A stretch of 64,000 bases of DNA. Origin: Streptomyces kurssanovii. GTDB taxonomy: Bacteria; Actinomycetota; Actinomycetes; Streptomycetales; Streptomycetaceae. The notes under the pieces were generated by a model. That model made no database searches. It saw only the letters and a list, made by a program, of their open reading frames with translations, and was not told where the DNA came from. Position numbers and translations under genes: made by a program. Location of the stretch: contig NZ_BMTN01000013.1 in assembly GCF_014649695.1 (NCBI RefSeq), positions 62,001 to 126,000 of the forward strand, written 5' to 3'. The number at the start of each line of letters is the position of its first letter. Position 1 is the stretch's first letter. Positions 35,123 through 44,143 of the stretch are shown here, in pieces.

Positions 35123-36235
35123 ATGACGGCCACCCCGCACGACCGCGAGATAGAGTCCCTCGAAGGGTTCGACGACGTCGTCGCCCGCGGCTCGCTCGCC
35201 GGGCACCGGGTCCAGTCCGTGGATCTCACCGGGCGCACCGCCGACCTCCTCCGCACCGACACGGCCTCCGCCGTGTTCCTCGGCTGCCCCATGGAGCCCG
35301 ACGCCGCCGCCAAGGTCCGCGCGGACGGCGCCCTCGTCTTCCCGCCCGTGCCCGACCTGCCCTTCGACCCGTACCGCGGTCTGCTCTACTCCCCCGACGA
35401 CCTCTTCGAGGGCCTCGCGGACGGCGGTTACCAGTCGACGCCCGACGCCCTGGCCTACGGGTGGTTCCAGCGGACGAAGGCCGACAGCGACATCTTCGCC
35501 TCGATGCTCCGCGCCGTCCACGACGACTCGATCTCCGACGCCCTGGACGAACACCTCGCCGGCGAGCGGGTCGTGGGCGTGATGGGCGGCCACGCGATGG
35601 GCCGCGGCACCGACGCGTACGCCGGCGCCGCACGGCTGGGCCGGGAGCTGGCCCGTGCCGGCTTCACGGTCGCCACGGGCGGCGGGCCCGGCGCGATGGA
35701 GGCCGCCAACCTGGGTGCGTACGCGGCGCCCCACCCCGACGAGATGCTGGACGACGCGCTCCCGCTGCTCGCCAAGGCCCCGTCGTTCATGCCGTCCGTC
35801 TCCGACTGGGCCCAGGCCGCCTTCGAGGTCCGTCACCGCTGGCCGCGGGGCGGCGACTCCGTCGGCATCCCGACCTGGTTCTACGGCCACGAGCCGCCGA
35901 ACGCCTTCGCCGAGCACATCGCCAAGTACTTCGCGAACGCCACCCGTGAGGACGGCCTCCTGGCCCGGTCGAACGCGGGTGTCATCTTCCTGCCGGGCGC
36001 CGCCGGTACGCTCCAGGAGATCTTCGACAACGCCACGCCGAACTACTACGAGTCGCGCGACGAACCGACCCCCATGGTGCTCGTCAACCGGCACCACTGG
36101 ACGGAGCACCTGCCGGCGTGGCCGCTGCTGCGATCACTCGCGCGCGGCCGGTCGATGGAGGCGCGGATCGCTCTCGTCGACTCGGTCGAGGAGGCTCCGG
36201 GCGCCCTGCGGCGGCTACTGGCGGACGCTCACTGA
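35123..36235 (+). CDS. LOG-family Rossmann-fold nucleotide-binding protein
   Basis: 370-residue cytoplasmic protein. The LOG domain lies in the carboxy-terminal two thirds: RVVGVMGGHAMGRG, FTVATGGGPGAMEAANLGAY and VIFLPGAAGTLQEIFDN. The usual PGGxGTxxE motif appears here as PGAAGTLQE, with the second Gly replaced. LOG enzymes release cytokinin bases from nucleotides or hydrolyse related nucleotides. This protein is longer than a typical 190-200-residue LOG, with an amino-terminal extension of about 150 residues of unknown role. It ends convergently on the thiQ gene with a 7-bp overlap. Confidence 0.82.
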   Translation: MTATPHDREIESLEGFDDVVARGSLAGHRVQSVDLTGRTADLLRTDTASAVFLGCPMEPDAAAKVRADGALVFPPVPDLPFDPYRGLLYSPDDLFEGLADGGYQSTPDALAYGWFQRTKADSDIFASMLRAVHDDSISDALDEHLAGERVVGVMGGHAMGRGTDAYAGAARLGRELARAGFTVATGGGPGAMEAANLGAYAAPHPDEMLDDALPLLAKAPSFMPSVSDWAQAAFEVRHRWPRGGDSVGIPTWFYGHEPPNAFAEHIAKYFANATREDGLLARSNAGVIFLPGAAGTLQEIFDNATPNYYESRDEPTPMVLVNRHHWTEHLPAWPLLRSLARGRSMEARIALVDSVEEAPGALRRLLADAH

Positions 36236-37266
36236 GGGGCGTCCGGTCCGAGCACCACCACCTCGTCGGCGGCGAACACCACGCCCACCGCCGCGCCCGG
36301 CGAGGGTGCCTGTCCGAGGGAGCACACAGCTTCCAGCGGGGGCCCGTCGGCGGGGCACAGCCGCACGGCGACGTGACTACCGCGGAACGTGCGCGACTCG
36401 ACCGTGCACCGCAGGCCCTCCGACGGGTCGGTGAGCCGCACCCCGTCGGGCCGCACGAGCACGGTCCGCGCTCCCTGGGGTGACCCGTCCGGCACCGGCA
36501 CCTTGCCCCACTCGGTGTTCGCGGCCGTGCCCTCGACGGTCGCCGCCACGACGTTGTCGAAACCGAGGAAGCGGGCCACGAACGCGGACGCCGGCCGCTG
36601 CCATACCTGCAGCGGGGTCCCCGCCTGCGCGATCCGGCCGTCCCGCATGACGACGACGCGGTCGGCCAGCGCGAAGGCCTCGCCCTGGTCGTGGGTGACG
36701 GCGAGCACCGTCGTGCCCAGCCGTCCGAACAGGTCGCGCAGTTCGACGACGAGCCGCTCCCGCAGACCACGGTCCAGCTGGCCGAGCGGCTCGTCGAGCA
36801 TCAGCAGTCTCGGCTCCGGCGCCAGTGCCCTGGCGAGGGCGACACGCTGCTGTTCGCCGCCGGACAGGGCCGCGACGGACCTCTGCTGCGCACCCGGCAG
36901 CCCCACCAGCCGCAGCAACTCCTCGGTCCGGCGGGCCTGTTCCCCGCGGTCGGCGCCGTGCATCCGCAGTCCGAAGGCGACATTGCCGCCCACGTCCCGC
37001 TGCGGGAACAGCTGGTGGTCCTGGAACATGAGCCCCACCCCGCGCCGATGCACCGGTACGCGCGCCTGGTCGGCGCCGCCGAGCAACACCCGCCCCGCGG
37101 CGGCCTCCTGGAGCCCGGCGACCACGCGCAGCAGCGTCGACTTCCCGCTGCCGCTCGGTCCGAGCAGGCACACGATCTCGTGCTCGGCGACCTCGAGGTC
37201 CACCGAGTCCAGTGCGGTGCGCGGCCCGAACCGTACGGTCACGCCCGCCAGTTCCAGCAGCGCCAT
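36229..37266 (-). CDS. thiQ: thiamine ABC transporter ATP-binding protein
   Basis: 345-residue importer ATPase. Walker A LGPSGSGKST, the Q-loop in LMFQDHQLFP, signature LSGGEQQR, Walker B LLMLDEPLGQLD and switch His THDQGEAF are all intact. A TOBE-type regulatory domain occupies about residues 235-345. The ATG shares one base with the permease stop (TGATG), showing coupling. It belongs to a three-gene unit behind a TPP riboswitch, which supports thiamine or a thiamine precursor as cargo. Confidence 0.87.
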   Translation of the reverse strand: MALLELAGVTVRFGPRTALDSVDLEVAEHEIVCLLGPSGSGKSTLLRVVAGLQEAAAGRVLLGGADQARVPVHRRGVGLMFQDHQLFPQRDVGGNVAFGLRMHGADRGEQARRTEELLRLVGLPGAQQRSVAALSGGEQQRVALARALAPEPRLLMLDEPLGQLDRGLRERLVVELRDLFGRLGTTVLAVTHDQGEAFALADRVVVMRDGRIAQAGTPLQVWQRPASAFVARFLGFDNVVAATVEGTAANTEWGKVPVPDGSPQGARTVLVRPDGVRLTDPSEGLRCTVESRTFRGSHVAVRLCPADGPPLEAVCSLGQAPSPGAAVGVVFAADEVVVLGPDAPQ

Positions 37267-38957
37267 CAGAACTCCTCGGTGGTGGACTCGGTACGGATGC
37301 GTTCGAGCAGCAGCAGCGCCACCGCGCAGACCACCATCAAGATGGTGCTCAGTGCCATCGCCTGCCCGTAGTTGAGCTCGCCGGGCCGCCCCAGCAGCCG
37401 TGCGACGGCCACGGGCAGCGTCGGGTTGTCGGGCCGGGCGATGAAGACGGTCGCGCCGAACTCGCCGAGGGAGACGGCGAACGCGAAGCCGGCGGCCACC
37501 GCCAGCGCCCTGCGGACCAGCGGGAGGTCGACCTCCCGCCACGCCCGCAGCGGGGACGCGCCGAGGACGGCGGCCGCCTCCCGCAGGCGTTCGTCCACGG
37601 CGCGCAGCACGGGCAGCATAGTGCGGACGACGAAGGGCACCCCGACCAGCGCCTGGGCGAGGGGCACCAGGATCCACGAGGCCCGAAGGTCCAGCGGCGG
37701 TTCGTCGAGCGTGATGAGGAAGCCGAATCCGACGGTCACGGCGGAGACGCCGAGCGGCAGCATGAGCAGTGCGTCGAAGCCCCGGACGAGCCTGCCCGCC
37801 CGACGGGTGAGGGCGGCCGCGGCGAGACCACCGACGGCGACCGAGATGGCGGTCGCGGCCAGGGCGTAGCGGAGGGAGTTCCATACGGCCTCGATCGGCG
37901 GCACGAGGAACGCGCCGCCGGACGGGTCCACGGTGCCGAGTTCCCGGTAGTAGCCGAACCCGTAGCCGGCCGGGGTGTCGAAGGAGCGCTCGACCAGCAC
38001 CGCGAGCGGCGCCAGGAGCAGCACCACCACCGTGGTCAGGACGCCGCCGAGCAGCAGCCGCTGAACAGCGCCGCGCGGCCGTCGCGCGGTGCGTGCCGGG
38101 TCGACCAGCCGCAGCGCGCTCTCCCGCCGCCGCACCGTCCGGGCGTGCACGGCCAGGACCGCGCCGACCGCCAGGAACTGCACCAGGGTCAGCACGGCCG
38201 CCGTGGGCAGGTCCAGGAACTCGGCGGTCTGCCGGTAGATCTCCACCTCGAGGGTGGAGAAGGAGGGGCCGCCGAGGATCTGCACGACCCCGAAGGAGGT
38301 GAAGGTGAAGAGGAAGACCATGAGGGCGGCCGCGGCGAGCGAGGGCACCAGCGCGGGCAGCGTCACCCGCCGCCAGGCGGCGAGGCGGCCCGCGCCCAGC
38401 ACCCTGGCGGCCTCCTCCTGCCGGGGGTCGAGCTGCGACCACAGGCCGCCGACGGTGCGTACGACGACGGCGTAGTTGAAGAAGACGTGCGCGAGGAGGA
38501 TCGCCCACACCGTGGTGTCCAGCCGGATCCCCCACAGCTCGTCGAGGAGTCCGCCGCGCCCCAGCAGCGCGAGGAACGCCGTACCGACGACGACGGTCGG
38601 CAGCACGAACGGCACGGTGACCACCACGCGCAGCAGCCGCTTCCCTGGAAAGTCGAGCCGGGCGAACACGTACGCGCCGGGCAGCGCGATCAGCAGGGTC
38701 AGTGCCGTGGACGCGAGCGCCTGCCAGGTGGTGAACCACAGCACCTCGCGGATGTCCGGCCGGCCGAGCACCTCCCCGAACCGGCCGAACTGCCAGACGC
38801 CCTCGGCGTGGAGGCCGCGTCCGACGATCGCCGCGACCGGGTAGGCGAAGAAGAGCGCGAAGAACGCGACCGGACCGGCCATCAGGCCGAGCCGGGCCGC
38901 GTTCCCGCGCAGGGACCTGCCTACTTCACGACGAGCGAGGACCACGACCGGACCCAC
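37266..38957 (-). CDS. thiP: thiamine ABC transporter permease, fused two-domain form
   Basis: 563 residues with about twelve transmembrane helices arranged as two BPD_transp_1 domains in one chain, as in ThiP and SfuB/FbpB-type importers. Both coupling loops are visible: EEAARVLGAGRLAAWRRVTLP in the first half and LREAAAVLGASPLRAWREVDLP in the second. The GTG at 38957 overlaps the binding-protein gene end by 37 bp. A GTG at 38945 is an alternative. It is cotranscribed with thiB and thiQ. Confidence 0.86.
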   Translation of the reverse strand: MGPVVVLARREVGRSLRGNAARLGLMAGPVAFFALFFAYPVAAIVGRGLHAEGVWQFGRFGEVLGRPDIREVLWFTTWQALASTALTLLIALPGAYVFARLDFPGKRLLRVVVTVPFVLPTVVVGTAFLALLGRGGLLDELWGIRLDTTVWAILLAHVFFNYAVVVRTVGGLWSQLDPRQEEAARVLGAGRLAAWRRVTLPALVPSLAAAALMVFLFTFTSFGVVQILGGPSFSTLEVEIYRQTAEFLDLPTAAVLTLVQFLAVGAVLAVHARTVRRRESALRLVDPARTARRPRGAVQRLLLGGVLTTVVVLLLAPLAVLVERSFDTPAGYGFGYYRELGTVDPSGGAFLVPPIEAVWNSLRYALAATAISVAVGGLAAAALTRRAGRLVRGFDALLMLPLGVSAVTVGFGFLITLDEPPLDLRASWILVPLAQALVGVPFVVRTMLPVLRAVDERLREAAAVLGASPLRAWREVDLPLVRRALAVAAGFAFAVSLGEFGATVFIARPDNPTLPVAVARLLGRPGELNYGQAMALSTILMVVCAVALLLLERIRTESTTEEF

Positions 38958-40021
38958 TGCTCACGGTTCTTCGCGATGGTGTCCGCGGCGACGGTCTCGG
39001 GCTTCTCGACCACCGCGCCGTGCTTGGTGAACAGCTCGGGCAGCTTCGCGTCCTTGACCACCGGGTTGACGAACATGGTGAGCGGCATGTCCTCCTGGAA
39101 CTTCTTGCTGATCATGAAGTCCAGGAGCGCCTTGCCGCCCGCCTCGTTCTTCGCGCCCGTCAGCAGGCCCGCGAACTCGATCTGCCGGAAGCAGGTGCCG
39201 GTGGCGACGCCGGTGGGCGCCTCCGCCGGCTGCGGGTCGGAGTACAGGACCTCGACCGGCGGGCTGGAGGCGTACGAGACGACGAGCGGGCGGTCGGCCT
39301 TGGCCTTCTTGCCGCCGGCGGAGCCGGAGAACTCCTCGTTGTACGCCTGCTCCCAGCCGTCGACGACCTTGACGCCGTTGTCCTTGAGCTTCTTCCAGTA
39401 GCCCTGCCAGCCCGACTCGCCGTACTCGCCGATGCTGCCGAGGAGGAAACCGAGGCCGGGCGAGGAGGTGGCGGCGTTCTCGACGACCAGCATGTTCTTG
39501 TACTCGGGCTTCGCGAGGTCGGCGAAGGTCCGCGGCGGCGCGAGCTTCTTGTCGGCGAAGAACTTCTTGTCGTAGTTGACGCAGATGTCGCCGGTGTCGA
39601 CGGGCGTCACGCGGTGCTTGCCGGCGTCGAGCCGGACCTCCTGCGCGACCTGGTCGAGGCCCTTGGCCTCGTAGGGCGTGAAGAGGTCGTTGTCGAGCGC
39701 GCGGGACAGCAGGGTGTTGTCCACGCCGAAGAAGACGTCGCCCTGGGGGGAGCCCTTGGTGAGGATCTCCTTGTTGAGCGCGGTGCCCGCGTCACCGCTC
39801 TTGAGCACCTTGACCGTGTACCCGGTCCGCGCGGTGAACTCCTTCAGCACGGCGTCGGACGCCGCGAAGGAATCATGGCTGACGAGCGTCACGGTCTTCG
39901 GGCCGCTCGCCCCGCCGGACGGGTCCTTGTCCTTGGACTCCCCGCCGCACGCCGCGAGTACGCAGACGCCGACGGCACCGACGAGTGCCGTGCGGACGGC
40001 ACGCCGAAGCTGGCTGTTCAT
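38921..40021 (-). CDS. thiB: thiamine ABC transporter substrate-binding lipoprotein
   Basis: 366-residue extracytoplasmic binding protein. The signal peptide ends in the lipobox LAAC at about residues 22-25, so it is lipid-anchored. Family features are VTLVSHDSFAASDAVLKEFTAR near the start and VDTGDICVNYDKKFF, VVENAATSSPGLGFLLGSIG and LVVSYASSPP in order. It is the first gene behind the TPP riboswitch, which makes thiamine or a phosphate ester the likely ligand. HMP-type precursors cannot be excluded. Confidence 0.88.
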   Translation of the reverse strand: MNSQLRRAVRTALVGAVGVCVLAACGGESKDKDPSGGASGPKTVTLVSHDSFAASDAVLKEFTARTGYTVKVLKSGDAGTALNKEILTKGSPQGDVFFGVDNTLLSRALDNDLFTPYEAKGLDQVAQEVRLDAGKHRVTPVDTGDICVNYDKKFFADKKLAPPRTFADLAKPEYKNMLVVENAATSSPGLGFLLGSIGEYGESGWQGYWKKLKDNGVKVVDGWEQAYNEEFSGSAGGKKAKADRPLVVSYASSPPVEVLYSDPQPAEAPTGVATGTCFRQIEFAGLLTGAKNEAGGKALLDFMISKKFQEDMPLTMFVNPVVKDAKLPELFTKHGAVVEKPETVAADTIAKNREQWVRSWSSLVVK

Positions 40022-40032
40022 GATGCTGTTGA

Positions 40033-40129
40033 CTCCCTACGCCGGTATGACCCGGATCAGGTCCGAGGGTCTGCGGCCCGTGGCCGTGAAGGCCTCGCCG
40101 CACTCTCAGCGCTGTGGTGCGCTCCCCTG
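40033..40129 (-). ncRNA. TPP riboswitch (THI element)
   Basis: On the minus strand the leader of thiB contains the conserved TPP-aptamer elements. The pyrimidine-sensing helix carries CTGAGA (complement of 40104-40109). ACCTGATCCGGGTCATACC follows, and the closing helix GCGTAGGGA pairs with the 5' AGGGGAGC strand near 40122-40129. The aptamer ends about 11 bp before the thiB ATG, so ligand binding probably masks translation initiation. This identifies thiBPQ as thiamine-regulated. Confidence 0.93.
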
Positions 40130-40201
40130 TCGGAATGTTTCGTTGTTCATTTGTGCGAATGCACAGGGCACAGTATCAGCCACGGCCGACGGCCCTGCGG
40201 G

Positions 40202-41308
40202 TCACCGCTCCTGCGCCGCCAGCTGCCCGCAGGCTCCGTCGATCTCCTGACCGCGGGTGTCCCGGACGGTGACGGGCACACCATGGGCGGCGATGGCCTC
40301 CACGAACGCCTTCTCGTCCTCGGGGCGTGAGGCCGTCCACTTCGAACCGGGCGTCGGGTTGAGCGGGATCAGGTTCACATGAACCCTCTTGCCCTTCAGC
40401 AGCCGGCCGAGGAGGTCACCGCGCCAGGCCTGGTCGTTGATGTCGCGGATCAGCGCGTACTCGATCGAGATCCGGCGGCCCGACTTCTCCGCGTACTCCC
40501 AGGCGGCGTCGAGGACCTCGCGGACCTTCCAGCGCGTGTTGACCGGGACCAGGGTGTCGCGCAGCTCGTCGTCCGGGGCGTGCAGCGACACCGCGAGACG
40601 GCACTTGAAGCCCTCGTCCGCGAAGCGGAGCATCGCCGGCACCAGGCCGACGGTCGAGACAGTGATCCCGCGCTGCGAGAGCCCCAGACCGTCCGGCTCG
40701 GGGTCGGTAAGGCGGCGGACGGCGCCGACGACCCTCTTGTAGTTGGCGAGCGGCTCGCCCATGCCCATGAAGACGATGTTGGACAGCCTGGCCGGCCCGC
40801 CGGGCACCTCGCCGTCGCGCAGGGCGCGCATGCCGTCCACGATCTGGTGCACGATCTCGGCGGTCGACAGGTTCCGGTCGAGACCGGCCTGCCCGGTGGC
40901 GCAGAAGGGGCAGTTCATCCCGCACCCGGCCTGCGACGAGATGCACATGGTGACCCGGTCCGGGTAGCGCATCAGCACCGACTCGACCAGCGTGCCGTCG
41001 TGCAGACGCCACAGCGTCTTACGGGTGGTGTCGTCGTCGCACGAGATGTGCCGCACGACGGACATCAGGTCCGGCAGCAGCTCGGTGGCGAGCTTCTCCC
41101 GTGCGGCCGCCGGGATGTCGGTCCACTGGGCGGGGTCGTGCGCGTACCGCGCGAAGTAGTGCTGGGACAGCTGCTTGGCGCGGAACGGCTTCTCGCCGAT
41201 CGCGGCGACGGCGTCCTTGCGCTCGGCGGGCGTGAGGTCGGCAAGGTGCCGCGGGGGCTTCTTGGCTCCGCGGGGCGCGACGAAGGTGAGTTCTCCTGGC
41301 TTGGGCAT
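40202..41308 (-). CDS. rlmN: dual-specificity 23S rRNA/tRNA adenine C2-methyltransferase
   Basis: Radical SAM enzyme that methylates C2 of A2503 in 23S rRNA and A37 in some tRNAs. The 368-residue product has the cluster motif [44 protein letters not shown] and the substrate-methyl-carrying Cys near the end (DGACGQL). Length and motif order are normal for RlmN. It lies 71 bp beyond the 5' end of the riboswitch and is probably transcribed from its own promoter in the 495-bp gap upstream. Confidence 0.95.
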   Translation of the reverse strand: MPKPGELTFVAPRGAKKPPRHLADLTPAERKDAVAAIGEKPFRAKQLSQHYFARYAHDPAQWTDIPAAAREKLATELLPDLMSVVRHISCDDDTTRKTLWRLHDGTLVESVLMRYPDRVTMCISSQAGCGMNCPFCATGQAGLDRNLSTAEIVHQIVDGMRALRDGEVPGGPARLSNIVFMGMGEPLANYKRVVGAVRRLTDPEPDGLGLSQRGITVSTVGLVPAMLRFADEGFKCRLAVSLHAPDDELRDTLVPVNTRWKVREVLDAAWEYAEKSGRRISIEYALIRDINDQAWRGDLLGRLLKGKRVHVNLIPLNPTPGSKWTASRPEDEKAFVEAIAAHGVPVTVRDTRGQEIDGACGQLAAQER

Positions 41309-41803
41309 GGTTCATCCAGTGTCGCAGACGGATTCCCGTGGCCTGCGGGCCTCGGTGCCCACGGTGGTCGTCCTTGGTCGCCACCGGTCACTGGGGGGCG
41401 TCCTCAGACGGCCCCCGGACGGCCCGGAGGATGGGCGTTCCCGCTGGCCAACCAGCCCCGTCCATGCCGCCCAGCCGCGCGTGAGGCCCCGCACCAAGGG
41501 CAGGTGCTGTCGTCAAATCTCACGCCCACACCAGGAGTGAGGCGAGGGTGACTGCTGCGTAGGACTGGGCGGTCGGTCCCGTACGCCCGCCGAGCTCACC
41601 GGCGACGTCCATCACCGCCTCGCCCGTCATTCACCGTGTCAGGTCTGCCATGGCTGCCAGAGCCACCAGCCCCGCCATGGCGCCATGGCGGGCGTAAGCC
41701 CCCACCGTGAACCTCAGGATTTGGCCGTAGGCCGCTGTTTCCCGCGGGTCGAACGTCACACTCGGTCCAAGGCCCACCTTGGTCACCGAGGGGCGCCGGT
41801 CAA
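41309..41803. other. intergenic region with a 22-bp perfect palindrome
   Basis: 495 bp between divergent rlmN and the CdiI-like gene. It must carry both promoters. A perfect 22-bp palindrome occupies 41671-41692 (arms CCCGCCATGG and CCATGGCGGG around CG). Short minus-strand frames here (41519-41631 and upward) have weak codon bias and no recognisable relatives, so I do not call them genes. Confidence 0.45.
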
Positions 41804-42247
41804 GTGCCGAGAATGGACCCCATGGACCATCTGCTGCATCTCGACCGCACGCTCGACGAGCTGGATCCGCCCCGCTGGACACCTCCCGCCCCGGACGCGA
41901 CCCGGCTGGTACGCAAGGTGCACGCGCTGCGGCGCGTTCCACTGGGCCGGCTCGGGTCGGCGGATCTGCACACTCTCGTCTCGCAGCAGGTGGCCCTGCC
42001 GTACGTTCTTCCGCTCGTGGTGCGCCGGCTGCTCGAGGAGCCGCTGCTGGACGCGTACTTCTACGAGGGAGACCTGCTGCTGGCCGCCGTCGGGGCCCCG
42101 GCCTCCGCCTGGGACCTGCTGCCGGACCTCGGCGACCGGCTGCGCACCGTGATCACGGCACTGCCCGAGGCAGCGCTGTCAGACCTGCCTCGCGGCGCCG
42201 CAGAGGAGCTGGCCCGCTTCGTCGCGGAGCCGGGACCCTCTCGCTGA
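41804..42247 (+). CDS. contact-dependent growth inhibition immunity protein-like (CdiI_3 type), orphan
   Basis: 147-residue cytoplasmic protein. The core VHALRRVPLGRLGSADLHTL, then VSQQVALPYVLPLVVRRLLEEPL and FYEGDLLLAAVGAPASAW matches the short family annotated as CDI immunity proteins, which neutralise the toxin tip of CdiA or related polymorphic toxins. No CdiA, CdiB, Rhs or LXG toxin gene is visible within the window. The start could be GTG 41804 (GAGGGG 10 nt upstream), ATG 41813 or ATG 41822. The family match is from pattern memory; the immunity role in Streptomyces is unproven. Confidence 0.72.
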   Translation: MPRMDPMDHLLHLDRTLDELDPPRWTPPAPDATRLVRKVHALRRVPLGRLGSADLHTLVSQQVALPYVLPLVVRRLLEEPLLDAYFYEGDLLLAAVGAPASAWDLLPDLGDRLRTVITALPEAALSDLPRGAAEELARFVAEPGPSR

Positions 42248-42256
42248 CGTGACGAA

Positions 42257-42290
42257 GAGGGCCCGCCGTCCTGGTGGACGACGGGCCCTC
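42257..42290. terminator. bidirectional terminator between the CdiI-like gene and cdsA
   Basis: A 14-position stem with one mismatch joins 42257-42270 to 42277-42290 (outer part GAGGGCCCG and its complement) around a 6-nt loop. It lies 9 bp after the plus-strand stop and 18 bp after the minus-strand cdsA stop. Confidence 0.75.
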
Positions 42291-42308
42291 ACACGCAGAT
42301 CCGCCGGG

Positions 42309-43457
42309 TCAGCCCGACCCTACGAAGACCACCAGCAGCAGCCACACCACCGGCGCCGTCGGCAGGAGCGAGTCGAGGCGGTCCATGATGCCGCCGTGTC
42401 CGGGAAGCAGCGTGCCCATGTCCTTGATGCCGAGGTCCCGCTTGATCATCGACTCGCCGAGGTCGCCCAGCGTGGCGCTGACGGCGACCGCGAGGCCGAG
42501 GAGGAGGCCCTGCCACCAGGTCCCGTCGTCGATGAGGAACTGCATGCACAGCGCCCCCGCGGCCATCGCGAACGACACCGCGCCGAGGAGCCCCTCGCGG
42601 GTCTTGCCGGGGCTGATGCGCGGCGCGAGCTTGTGCTTGCCGAAGCGCCAGCCGACCGCGTACGCGCCGGTGTCGCTGACCACGGTGAGCAGCAGGAAGG
42701 TGAGCACCCGCTCCGGACCGTCGTCCGCCGTCAGCATCAGCGCGACGAAGGTCGCCAGGAAGGGGACGTAGAAGGCGGCGAACACGCCGGCCGTGACGTC
42801 CTTCAGATAGCCCTCCGGCCGCTCCGTCATGCGCCAGACGAGCACCGCGAGCGCCGTGAGCGCCATCGCCACCCACGCGCCCTCCGCCCCGCGGACATAG
42901 CCGGCGACGACCATCGCCGCGCCGCCCACCGCGAGAGGGACGAGGGGGGCCTTGATCTGCTTGCGCTCCTCGAGCCGGGAGGTCAGCTCCCACAGACCGA
43001 CGACGACGGCGACGGCGATCACCCCGACGAAGACGGCCTTGACGAGGAAGAGGGAGACGACGATCACCGCGCCGAGCCCGACACCGACCCCTATCGCCGC
43101 GCGCAGGTCCCGGCCCGCCCGCTTCTTCTGCGGCGGCCCGGGCCGGGCGGAGGGCTGCGGAGTGGGATCGCCCGACGGCGGCGGGGTGGGCATGGGCTCC
43201 TGCGGCATCTCGTCGCGGAACAGGGGGCCGCCCGGCCGAGCGGCCCCCTGCTCACGGTCCTCGCGGTGTTCGCCGCCGCTGTGGTCCTCGGCGTCTCTAC
43301 CTGCGTCGGGAAGGTCCGGCACGATGGGCATGGGGCGAGTCTGCTGCGCGTCGCGCCCATCGTATGCGGGACCCGCCGGGAGGGGCCCCTGGTCGGGCGG
43401 CGGCCATGCTCCGGCGTATCCGGCGCCGTGCGGGGCCCCCCAGGAAGAGTCGTTCAT
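42309..43457 (-). CDS. cdsA: phosphatidate cytidylyltransferase
   Basis: Makes CDP-diacylglycerol from phosphatidate and CTP for all phospholipid classes, in the cytoplasmic membrane. The 382-residue protein has a 120-residue hydrophilic, Pro-rich head unusual outside actinobacteria. Eight or so membrane helices follow, with the CdsA signature SMIKRDLGIKDMGTLLPGHG, then GIMDRLDS near the end. The ATG overlaps the frr stop by one base (TGATG). It is the last gene of the rpsB-tsf-pyrH-frr-cdsA group. Confidence 0.94.
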   Translation of the reverse strand: MNDSSWGAPHGAGYAGAWPPPDQGPLPAGPAYDGRDAQQTRPMPIVPDLPDAGRDAEDHSGGEHREDREQGAARPGGPLFRDEMPQEPMPTPPPSGDPTPQPSARPGPPQKKRAGRDLRAAIGVGVGLGAVIVVSLFLVKAVFVGVIAVAVVVGLWELTSRLEERKQIKAPLVPLAVGGAAMVVAGYVRGAEGAWVAMALTALAVLVWRMTERPEGYLKDVTAGVFAAFYVPFLATFVALMLTADDGPERVLTFLLLTVVSDTGAYAVGWRFGKHKLAPRISPGKTREGLLGAVSFAMAAGALCMQFLIDDGTWWQGLLLGLAVAVSATLGDLGESMIKRDLGIKDMGTLLPGHGGIMDRLDSLLPTAPVVWLLLVVFVGSG

Positions 43458-44017
43458 CAGACCTCGAGCAGCTCGGCTTCCTTGTGCTTGAGCAGCTCGT
43501 CCACCTGCGCGACGTACTTCGCGGTGGTGTCGTCGAGCTCCTTCTCCGCACGGCGGCCCTCGTCCTCGCCGACCTCGCCGTCCTTGATCAGCTTGTCGAT
43601 CGTCTCCTTGGCCTTGCGGCGCACGGAGCGGATCGAGATCTTGGCGTCCTCCGCCTTGGTCTTGGCGACCTTGATGTACTCCTTGCGGCGGTCCTGGGTG
43701 AGCTCCGGGAACACCACCCGGATGATGTTGCCGTCGTTGCTCGGGTTGACGCCCAGGTCGGAGTCGCGGATCGCCTGCTCGATGTTGCGCAGAGCGGTCT
43801 TGTCGAACGGCGTGACGACGGCCATCCGCGGCTCGGGAACCGAGAACGAGGCCAGCTGGTTGATCGGGGTCAGGGCACCGTAGTAGTCCGCCACGATCTT
43901 GTTGAACATCGCCGGGTGCGCACGTCCGGTGCGGATCGCGGCGAAGTCATCCTTGGCGACCAGGACGGCCTTCTCCATCTTCTCCTCGGCCTCGAGGAGG
44001 GTCTCTTCGATCACCAC
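43457..44017 (-). CDS. frr: ribosome recycling factor
   Basis: Splits post-termination ribosomes together with EF-G. The 186-residue product is of standard length, with the three-helix-bundle segments [54 protein letters not shown] and the carboxy-terminal [19 protein letters not shown]. It is followed without gap by cdsA and preceded by pyrH at 126 bp. Confidence 0.97.
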   Translation of the reverse strand: MVIEETLLEAEEKMEKAVLVAKDDFAAIRTGRAHPAMFNKIVADYYGALTPINQLASFSVPEPRMAVVTPFDKTALRNIEQAIRDSDLGVNPSNDGNIIRVVFPELTQDRRKEYIKVAKTKAEDAKISIRSVRRKAKETIDKLIKDGEVGEDEGRRAEKELDDTTAKYVAQVDELLKHKEAELLEV

Positions 44018-44143
44018 TTGCTCCTGCGTGTCTTGAGGTGGGCCCGGCTCGTACCACTGGGCCGGCGGGACCTGCGTCGCGTATTGCCTGCACGGTGTCC
44101 GACCGGCAGGACTTTGTCCATCCCTCGAGGGAGGGCCCCCGGA

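Noticed and set aside
41519-41803. Two short minus-strand frames, possibly remnants of a transposase or small proteins
   Set aside because: Weak codon bias, no recognisable motif, and one contains the 22-bp palindrome.
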